Shown here piece after piece: positions 56,763 through 64,000 of a DNA stretch of 64,000 bases. Numbering within the stretch: the first letter of the stretch is position 1; each line of letters begins with the position of its first letter. Under the pieces are notes generated by a model. The model was not told the origin of the DNA. It was given only the letters and a program-made list of their open reading frames with translations, and did not search any database. Location of the stretch: NCBI GenBank assembly GCA_031761405.1, contig JASEVX010000013.1, forward strand, positions 38,718,363 through 38,782,362, read 5' to 3'. Both the position numbers and the translations under genes were made by a program. The DNA comes from Serripes groenlandicus. Its lineage: Eukaryota; Mollusca; Bivalvia; Cardiida; Cardiidae.

Positions 56763-57055
56763 GAGGTGATTTGAATGAAGTCAGTTTTTCTGCCGGCTAC
56801 ACAAAGGGTCGACCAAATGACAGAGGTCTGGATCATTCCTTACTGGACAGGAGTTTCAATTCACCTGCAAGGGAGACTACTCAACATAGTTCACCAAGGG
56901 AGGGAAGTCTGAATGCCTCGTCAGGGGAGAGAAGTCTGGGAGAAAGCTGGACTTTCTATAATTACATTGGAGGTAGTGATACGAATATGAATTTTCCAAG
57001 CACAGTGAGGAACCCAAACAAAGCATTGTGTACCATCAATGCAAAGACTTCCGAG
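56763..57055 (+). CDS. PASK: PASK exon: linker and start of first PAS domain
   Basis: Acceptor TTTCCTTTAATAG and donor TCCGAG|GTAAGG. It enters in phase 1 (completing Gly) and leaves in phase 0. The first part is Ser/Arg/Gly-rich with repeating SxREGSLN/GERSLGES blocks. The last 17 residues, NPNKALCTINAKTSE, match the start of the first PAS domain of animal PASK. Together with the following exon this is the clearest identification in the window. Confidence 0.88.
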
Positions 57056-57059
57056 GTAA

Positions 57060-58072
57060 GGGACAATCAGAGGACTTGATACGGCCAAGTTAACTGGTCT
57101 TTCTTCCACAATACATCTTGTAGCACTCATTAAAATCTATGCTTTGGGTACTCAAAGGAATTCTCGCACTGAGACAATTATTAGCTCAAACTTTGAAATA
57201 AACGAGAGCTATTGTCATGACCCTGGTGTCGTCATCGTCGTCCGGTTAAGGTTTTTTGTTAAGCTCATTTTTTTCCTGTTTTCTCCCTATCAGTCGAGCG
57301 TCTGTGCCGTACGAGGTGCTCTTGTTTTGAGTACCCGCAACACAGATCTTTTTAGGTCAAAACGGTATTTTAGAACATGAAAAACACGCCTTATAAATCT
57401 AGAGCTCTACAATCAGAGGACTTGATAAGGATTAGTTAACACCTTCCTACCTACGACAATTCTGTAGCAGACTATTTTGAAAGCCTCTTGGTAACCAAAT
57501 GGAAAATCTCTTTAAATGAAAGTATGATTATTGAATGGGGTTGAAAACATTGTGGCAAAAGGAGAAATTGCCCATTATTATCAAGGGCGTAGCTCCCTTA
57601 GGTACTGTAGGCACATGCCTACACATTTTTCTCAAAATGCCTTAAAATGCAGCTGCGGCGATATAGAATTTCAAATTTTTTCTGAGCCCCCCTAGATCAA
57701 TGGGGCGGGGCCTGAACATCGATTATTGCCAAGCTACGCTCCTGATTATAATCCTTTGGCCTCAATGTTTTCAAAAGTCGTTTGTTGCAAAAACGTCAAT
57801 AAGCGGGAAAGGGTTAATTTGTCTTTCATCCACAATATCTTTTGTAGAAATTCATTAAAACCTATGCTGTGGGTATTCAAAAGAATCTCACTGAGACAAT
57901 TCTTTTGAGAACCCATAACATTGGAAGGTCGAAAACAGGTCTTTCTTCCACAATTTCTTGTGTCTCATTCTTTAAAATCGATGCTGTGGGTAATCAAAGG
58001 AATAGAAACAGGTTTTTGAGGTCAAAAAAGTATTTAAGAACATGAAAAAAGCCCCTTATCTAGAGGTCTCTG
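57060..58072. mobile_element. Family B, A and G MITEs in a PASK intron
   Basis: Decayed B elements lie at 57060-57415 and 57826-58072 (AATTCTTTTGAG-type centres, CTAGAGGTCTCTG). A MITE 57437-57822 holds family G (about 57582-57742): CAAGGGCGTAGCTC and, inverted, CAGGAGCGTAGCTT, flanked by ATTAT. Confidence 0.55.
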
Positions 58073-58129
58073 TACAATATTTAATAAGAGCTATTATCGT
58101 CTGCGGTATCGAAAAGGTCAAAAGGACAT

Positions 58130-58612
58130 TTAACCCCTTCCAACATATAACAAATCTACAGCAGAACACATTTAAAACAGTTGAGGAAAATATAGAAAAG
58201 TTTAAAACCACTACATATGACAATTGCTCCTTTTGCCACAAGTCGAATCCCGGTAGCTCAGTCGGTAACGATGCGGGCTGTCAATCCAGGGATTGTGAGT
58301 TTGAATCCCGGCTCGGCCAACTTTCTTTCCGACGTTTGACAAAAGTCATTACGACATGCGTCATTCGTCTTCCACTAATGGGCTAAGTCTATGTGGAAAA
58401 GCAGCCAGTCACTTGGGAAGATTGTTGTGTGGAGTACTGGTGTGAGAAAACCAGGAAACACATGAGTAGGTGAACTGGCCGTCGTGATATGACTGAGAAA
58501 TTGTTAAAAACGGCGTTAAATCCCAATCAATCAATCAACCTTTTGCCACAATGTTTTCAAAGTGGTATGCTGCAGGGAGATTAGAAAGTGTCTGTTTGCG
58601 GGAAAGGATTAA
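58130..58612. mobile_element. Family A MITE carrying a full-length SINE
   Basis: The A element starts TTTAACCCCTTCCAACATAT and ends GCGGGAAAGGATTAA. The SINE (58242-58538, plus) has CCCGGTAGCTCAGTCGGTAA, GAGTTTGAATCCCGGCTC and the tail CGGCGTTAAATCCCAATCAA. A 13 bp duplication CCTTTTGCCACAA flanks it (58229-58241, 58539-58551). Confidence 0.85.
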
Positions 58613-58960
58613 TTTCTATTTCTAAAGATATTCTAAAGTATTATATTCTTGTGCCAGAGATTATTATCACACAAAAATGTAATCACTGAAAACCTGCCGG
58701 CCTTTTTCAAACCAAATTGTTACACAATTTATTTTTTCTGAGAAATCTTAATCAAGGAAGCTGATTGAATTTGTCACATTTTTGACAAATCTTGTGATTT
58801 TCATAATGCACAAGTTTCTGAAACTTATCATGTTTTAATCAAAAATAAACCTTGATTAAATATGCAGATTGATCAATGCTCATGAAATTGCAAATCTGCA
58901 GAGAATATGAATGTCACAAATTGGCATATAATTTAGAATGTAATTTGATTCTATTATCAG

Positions 58961-59128
58961 ATCCTGATCGCAAATGAGATGGCTTGTGAGTTGTTCGGAT
59001 ACCAAGAGGATGAACTGATCGGGAAAATGCTGAAAGATCGAGTCCGCTTAAAGCCCAAGGATCAGGCCACGATTCTGGAATCCCATCTCGAAAGCACTGG
59101 GGAGGTGGTCAATCTTGCTGGAAAAGTG
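58961..59128 (+). CDS. PASK: PASK exon: core of the first PAS domain
   Basis: Acceptor TTCTATTATCAG, donor AAAGTG|GTAAGT, phase 0 both sides, 56 residues: ILIANEMACELFGYQEDELI, then GKMLKDRVRL, and ending NLAGKV. The pattern ANxxAxxLFGYxxxELIGK is the classic PAS core. In PASK this domain senses metabolic state and restrains the kinase (family knowledge). Confidence 0.9.
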
Positions 59129-59750
59129 GTAAGTATGCAAAAAAATATGAGGAATAAACTTGTCCGTTCCCTACAATATCTTTTAACCCGTTCCCCCTGT
59201 AGACACATTTGGAAATATCTACAGGAGACCACTTTTAAAGGGTATATATTACATATATACTGCAACGATTTAAAGAAATAATAGGTGATGAAAGGAATTA
59301 TAAAATAAATATCACAAAGGAACGGAATTCAAAAGCTCAATTCTATTTAAACACTATTTACCTAACCAATCCCTGAGTTGTTGGTACTAAAAGGAATCGT
59401 CTCAAAGAGTCTAAATTAAGATTTTAAAATGTAAAATATAGTCAAGCTTGTATTAGCAGTCACCTCTGTTAAGCATCCAAATTGTATTTTAAAAGCAGAC
59501 ACTGGATAATTAACCAAATAACATTTTCTTCTTTATTTGACTTTTTTTGAAAATTAACCATAACAACATTTTCTTTCTTTTTTTACTTTTTTTGAAATTA
59601 ACCAAAACAACATATTCTTCTTTATTTGACTTTATTGAAAATTAATCAAAAAATATTCTTCTATATTTGACTTGTAATAAGCAGCCACCTGTGTGAGAAG
59701 CCGAAGTTGTACTCTCGCTGGGGTGGCTGCCTAAGACAAGTTTGCAAGGC
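59129..59750. repeat. PASK intron: decayed A piece and a 43-45 bp tandem repeat
   Basis: TTTTAACCCGTTCCCCCTG near 59180 is an A remnant. From 59521 to 59690 a T-rich unit (ACATTTTCTTCTTTATTTGA) repeats about four times (59521, 59566, 59610, 59652). Confidence 0.5.
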
Positions 59751-59751
59751 A

Positions 59752-60935
59752 CATTTTTGTCCCCCGCTTTCGCGAAAGCGCGGGGACTATTATTTCTCAT
59801 TCGTCAGTCCGTCAGTCAGTCCGTCAGTCCGTCACGCTGTCACACTTTCGTTTCCGGGCTATTTCTCTGCAACCGCTTTTTCGAATTTGATGAAATTTCA
59901 TAGGAAGGATCACCACCAAGTGTAGATGCGCATATCGTGTTTGCGTTCCGGTTGGATTATTTTTCACGGAGTTATGGCCCTTTACCCCTATGTATGACTA
60001 AATTCATTTCCGGGCTATTTCTCTGCAACCGCTTTTTGGAATTTGATGAAACTTCATAGGAAGGATCACCACCAAGTGTAGATGCGCATATCGTGTTTGC
60101 GTTCCGGTTGGATTATTTTGCACGGAGTTATGGCCCTTTACCCCACCATCAGGCTATGTATGACTAAATTCATTTCCGGGCTATTTCTCTGCAACCGCTT
60201 TTTGGAATTTTATGAAACTTCATAGGAAGGATCAACACCAAGTGTAGATGCGCATATCGTGTTTGCGTTCCGGTTGGATTATTTTTCACGGAGTTATGGC
60301 CCTTTACTCCACCATCAGGCTATGTATGACTAAATTCATTTCCGGGCTATTTCTCTGCAACCGCTTTTTGGAATTTTATGAAACTTCATAGGAAGGATCA
60401 CCACCAAGTGTAGATGCGCATATCGTGTTTGCGTTCCGGTTGGATGATTTTTCACAGAGTTATGGCCCTTTACCCCACCATCCGGCTATGTATGACTAAA
60501 TTCATTTTTCCGGGCTATTTCTCTGCAACCGCTTTTTGGAATTTGATGAAACTTTATAGGAAGGATCACCACCAAGTGTAGATGCGCATATCGTGTTTGC
60601 GTTCCGGTTGGATTATTTTTCACGGAGTTATGGCCCTTTACTCCACCATCAGGCTATGTATGACTAAATTCATTTCCGGGCTATTTCTCTGCAACCGCTT
60701 TTTGGAATTTTATGAAACTTCATAGGAAGGATCACCACCAAGTGTAGATGCGCATATCGTGTTTGCGTTCCGGTTGGATGATTTTTCACGGAGTTATGGC
60801 CCTTTCTTCTGAACCGTAATAGGTACTGCTTTCATATTTCACATGTGTATTCCTTGTGACAACCCCTTTCCATCAATACCAATTTTTGTGACCTTGACCC
60901 TGGCGGGGGACCATGATTCTCTGAATTTGCTTGTC
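59752..60935 (+). mobile_element. Tandem-core element, six units of ~166 bp, in a PASK intron
   Basis: Head TTTTTGTCCCCCGCTTTCGC with CGAAAGCGCGGGGAC, a palindrome, then repeated CGTCAGTC. Units begin TTTCCGGGCTATTTCTCT at 59851, 60007, 60173, 60339, 60507 and 60673. The end carries GGCGGGGGACCATGATTCTC, partly inverse to the head. The last unit switches near 60800 to sequence of the 35414 family (TATTTCACATGTGTATTCCT), so the element is a mosaic. Confidence 0.65.
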
Positions 60936-60944
60936 TAGCTTAGT

Positions 60945-61800
60945 ACTGGTTTGTTTACCCAGGGATCATGAATAAGTGAATTGTCGCCGTGATATAACTG
61001 AAATATTGTTGAAAGTGGCGTAAAACCCCAATATATAAATAAATAAGACAAGTTTGACTGAACATGCCCTATCTAGAACCCTTTAAAGTGAAAAGAATAA
61101 ATTGATCATGTTCTAATGTGAGCTGGTCAGGGCCATCATGGTTGTTAACCCTTCTACTTTGAAAAATGAGAAATTGCTCAAAACAAGCAAATATTTTTCG
61201 TCACAATCTTATTAAGTCTTTTCAGCAAATAAAGTTTTTAACGCCCTCATATTTCCAATCATAGAGATGATTCAGTTTCTTGTCTAGATGTTTTTAAAGT
61301 CGTCTGCTGCAAATTTTTGAAATGAAATATTGAGACTTTTGAACATGATGTTTGAATATATTAAGACATAATCAGTGTTTTAGATAAAGGTGAGTTTATC
61401 AAATTAAGAAATGCTTATTTGACACTCAAACCCTATGTTATGGGTACTCAACACAATTGCCTTAGTGAGAATTCTTTTGAGTTCCCATAATAAAGAGTTT
61501 AATAGTGTATTGAGGCTTAATGCTGTTTCATCAATCTTTCATTAATGTCACGGCGGCCAGTTCACCTGCTCATGTGTTTCCTAGGTTTTTCAGACTGTTA
61601 CTCCACACAACATACTTTAGAAGCAACTGGCTGCTTTTTCACATAGACTGTTAGCCGATTGTTGAAAGACGAATGACTATTGTCACAGTGACTTTTGTCA
61701 AACGTCAAAAAGAATGTTGGGCAAGCTTGAATTCAAACTCACAACCCTGGATTGACAAATCGCTCCAATGCTGACTGAGCTAAACATAGATGGGAAAATA
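60945..61800. mobile_element. SINE pieces, B and A remnants in a PASK intron
   Basis: SINE tail 60950-61040 (GTCGCCGTGATATAACTGAA). A remnant 61146-61330. B remnant 61385-61505 (GGGTACTCAACACAATTG). Minus-strand SINE 61512-61790 (box B decayed to GAATTCAAGC). Confidence 0.55.
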
Positions 61801-61804
61801 TCCG

Positions 61805-62034
61805 TTAATCCTTTCCCTCATACGACAATTCTGCAGCAGACGACTTTGAACGTATTTTGTCAAAACATAGAAAATATTATAATTGAATGGATAGCCTATG
61901 ACAAAAAGTGGAAAACATTGTGGCAAAAGAAGAAATTGCACGTTTTGTGCAATTTCTTCTATTGTCACTATGTTTTCAAAAAGCCGTCTGCTGCAGAGGC
62001 GTCAGAAAGCGTATGTATGAGGGAAAGGGTTTTA
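61805..62034 (+). mobile_element. Family A MITE just before a PASK exon
   Basis: TTAATCCTTTCCCTCATACG to TATGAGGGAAAGGGTTTTAA; its end is only about 45 bp upstream of the exon at 62078. Confidence 0.75.
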
Positions 62035-62077
62035 AAACTCATCCTTATCTAGTCCTCTGCTTAATTGCATATTTCAG

Positions 62078-62224
62078 GTTGATGCGGTAGACAAGAATGA
62101 CATTATAATGCCAGTGTCAATATGGGTGAAGAAACTAGAACAACAGGAGAAAAGTGAGCCGCGTTGTTTGGTCGTCATGGAGCCTGTAGAGAGAACTGTT
62201 GGCACACTGAAATTTACATCTGAT
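62078..62224 (+). CDS. PASK: PASK exon: end of the first PAS domain
   Basis: Acceptor TTGCATATTTCAG, donor TCTGAT|GTGAGT, phase 0 both sides, 49 residues: VDAVDKNDIIMPVSIWVKKL, EQQEKSEPRCLVVMEPVER, TVGTLKFTSD. MPVSIWVKK and CLVVMEPVER are diagnostic for PASK at this place. A MITE lies about 45 bp before the acceptor, so little room is left for the branch site. Confidence 0.92.
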
Positions 62225-62271
62225 GTGAGTATATACTCCTACCAGAAGCATATATCTTCTGGTTGGATTGA

Positions 62272-62500
62272 TTAACCCTTTTCCACATATAGACACTTTC
62301 TGACGCCTCTGCAGCAGACGGCTTTGGAAAACACTGGCAAAAGGAGAAATTGCTCATGATGAGCAATCCCACCTTTTGTCCACAATGTTTTCACATCTAT
62401 TCATTAATTCTACTTGCATTTATAGAGATATCTCATGTTTTGATATTGCTGTTTTCAAAGTCCGTCTGCTACAGATTTGTTGCATGTGGGAAAGGGTTAA
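62272..62500 (-). mobile_element. Family A MITE in a PASK intron
   Basis: TTAACCCTTTTCCACATATA to GTGGGAAAGGGTTAA, 229 bp, starting 47 bp after the exon. Confidence 0.7.
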
Positions 62501-62703
62501 AACTTGGTCACTAGGTCAAAATTACAAAACAGCAACACTTGTGAAACATAATAGAGGCCACAGTTGTCATCCAATCTTCATGAAAAATCTTCGGAACTTT
62601 TATCTCCATTAAATTCCAGTCATGTGGGTAAATAACTGGATCACAAGCTCAAATTTTAGAAAAACTTGTGAACACTAGTTTGGTAAGTGGTTTCGGAAAA
62701 GTC

Positions 62704-62990
62704 TTGATTGATTGGGGTTTAATGCCGTTTTAAACAATTTCTCAGTTATATCACAGCGGTCAGTTCACCTACTCATGCATTTCCTGGTTTTTTTCACACC
62801 AGTTCTCCACACAACAATCTTCCCAAGCAACTGGCTGCTTTTCCACATAGACTTAGCCCATTGGTGAATGACGCATGTCACATTGACTTTTGTCAATCTT
62901 TGGAAAGAAAGTTGGCCGAGTCGGGATTCAAACTCACAACCCCTGGATCGACAGCCCGCGACGTTACCGACTGAGCTACCGGGGCTCAGC
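62704..62990 (-). mobile_element. tRNA-derived SINE in a PASK intron
   Basis: Minus strand CCCCGGTAGCTCAGTCGGTA, then GAGTTTGAATCCCGACTC, tail GGCATTAAACCCCAATCAAT. Flanked by CGGAAAAGTC / CGGAAAAATC. Confidence 0.8.
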
Positions 62991-63084
62991 GGAAAAATCA
63001 TGAGGAAAAGAATGTAACTTTGATACAAAGCAGTAAAAGTGTATCATTCAATGTTTTCCTCTCCCCATTTGCTTGAACAAATCC

Positions 63085-63290
63085 TTAAGGCAGAACCAAC
63101 CCATCACTGGATGCGAACCTGGGTCTTTTGAGAGTTGGCCCCTTGTATCAAAGACCCACTGTTCGAATGATGAGTGGGTTCTTCCTTTGGGGTTTTTCCA
63201 CGCATGCAGCTTGAGTACTAGTGAAGTCTCCAGGAAGCAGACATCGAGGGTGATTAATATAAGCTGAAAGGTTGTTTCACAATCAATGTA
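63085..63290. mobile_element. SINE with two opposed tRNA-like heads
   Basis: Minus-strand head GCAGAACCAACCCATCACTG (plus reading) faces a plus-strand head CACTGTTCGAATGATGAG. The plus one continues into the tail CTCCAGGAAGCAGACATCGA, the same as at 51996-52080. Confidence 0.6.
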
Positions 63291-63473
63291 AAAACAAATA
63301 AGTTAAAAATAATTAATGTTTTCTGAGAAAAACACAATTTGATGATTTTGCTGCTGAATAAAGAGTAACTATCTTTTTGCAACAGTGTTTCAACTCTATA
63401 AAATATCCAATTTCTAAATGTTTACAACATTTTCATAGCAGACTTCTATGAGCATGTCTTAGCTAAACAGTTA

Positions 63474-63680
63474 TCCCTTTCCCACATACAACAAATGCCT
63501 GCAGCAGACAATTTTGAAAACATCCTGGCAATACAATTGAAAATCTCTACAATCGAGAGTCTAATATAGTGTTAAAAACATTTTGGCAAAAGGAAAAATT
63601 GCTTGTTTTGCACAATGTTTTCAAAAGTCTTTGACTGCAGAGGCATCAGAAAGTGCCAGTTTGCAGGAAAGGTTGATTAT
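63474..63680. mobile_element. Family A MITE in a PASK intron
   Basis: TTATCCCTTTCCCACATACA to TTGCAGGAAAGGTTGA; TTAA ends decayed. It ends about 35 bp before the next exon. Confidence 0.6.
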
Positions 63681-63714
63681 AAAAAAAGTTGAATAATACC
63701 TGTTCCATCTACAG

Positions 63715-63849
63715 GGTACCATACTATCCTGCGATGAGAAGCTGGCCTATATACATGGCTACAATGGTCCTCAGAACGTGCGAGGATCACACATCAAAGA
63801 TTTGATACCTGCTTTCAAACTACCGGAACCTGGGGAGAAACTGAAAAAG
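63715..63849 (+). CDS. PASK: PASK exon: start of the second PAS-like region
   Basis: Acceptor TGTTCCATCTACAG, donor AAAAAG|GTGAGT, phase 0 both sides, 45 residues: GTILSCDEKLAYIHGYNGPQ, NVRGSHIKDLIPAFKLPEPG, EKLKK. DGT-type start, LAYIHGY and IKDLIPAFKLP fit the second PAS repeat region of PASK. The serine/threonine kinase domain is further downstream, outside the window. The five exons give 1068 coding nt. Confidence 0.92.
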
Positions 63850-64000
63850 GTGAGTAACTCCTACAGTCTGGATGTAGAAGAGAAAAGTAGTCTTTTGATT
63901 TTGTTTTTGCTGTGGTAGTCTGTTAATCTGACTGTCTCAAAAATTGCATCTGCACTATATCTCTTAACCAAACTTGGTATACAGTTTATATAGTATATAT

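Noticed and set aside
58247..58325. True tRNA gene
   Set aside because: Box A and B are present but the cloverleaf is imperfect. It continues into a SINE body with a 13 bp target duplication.
61768..62052. Open frames of 60-100 codons inside family A MITEs (also at 36323, 46121, 47787, 50386, 54981)
   Set aside because: They follow the repeat sequence from copy to copy in either strand and are readings of the same non-coding MITE.

Overview
This is AT-rich animal nuclear DNA, most probably from a bivalve mollusc. The evidence is two gene pieces with spliced, metazoan-type coding sequence (a class A GPCR and the N-terminal half of a PAS-domain kinase), GT-AG introns, and repeat families typical of bivalves: Helitron-like elements with tandem cores of about 145-170 bp, tRNA-derived SINEs, and short palindromic DNA transposons. 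There are no prokaryotic operons, and most short ORFs lie inside repeats.

Layout. 1-671 is the last exon of a GPCR. A second tandem copy of the same gene lies at 11918-15286 as two coding exons separated by an intron of about 2 kb. That intron is itself a degenerate array of inverted motifs spaced about 180 bp apart. Between and after the copies lie repeats. A well-formed internal exon of an unrecognised tyrosine/glycine/glutamate-rich protein lies on the minus strand at 16437-16736. A dead LINE reverse transcriptase at 20128-21665 is split by two palindromic elements. The stretch 21.7-54.5 kb has no confirmed coding gene. It holds possible promoter and leader-exon candidates (about 28.3, 30.9 and 36.2 kb), a 2.6 kb inverted-repeat transposon (37967-40591), several Helitron-like arrays and many MITEs and SINEs. 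From 54560 to 63849, five exons with matching phases encode the N-terminal part of PAS domain kinase (PASK). Its kinase domain must lie beyond the window.

The dominant feature is one family of short foldback elements ('family A'). Its ends read TTAACCCTTTCCC..., its centre is a hairpin, and it is flanked by TTAA, as in piggyBac-type MITEs. Several dozen whole or broken copies occur, roughly one per kb. They act as landing pads: SINEs, hAT-like MITEs ('B', 'G') and TA-flanked foldbacks ('C') sit inside them, often with readable target-site duplications. The GPCR duplicate pair gives an empty site for one B insertion, which also supplies the present stop codon of that copy.

The only genes with clear functions are the GPCR pair (signalling receptor, ligand unknown) and PASK (nutrient-sensing kinase). 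Nothing suggests they work together. Splice sites, repeat boundaries and family assignments were read by eye; similarity searches were not possible.
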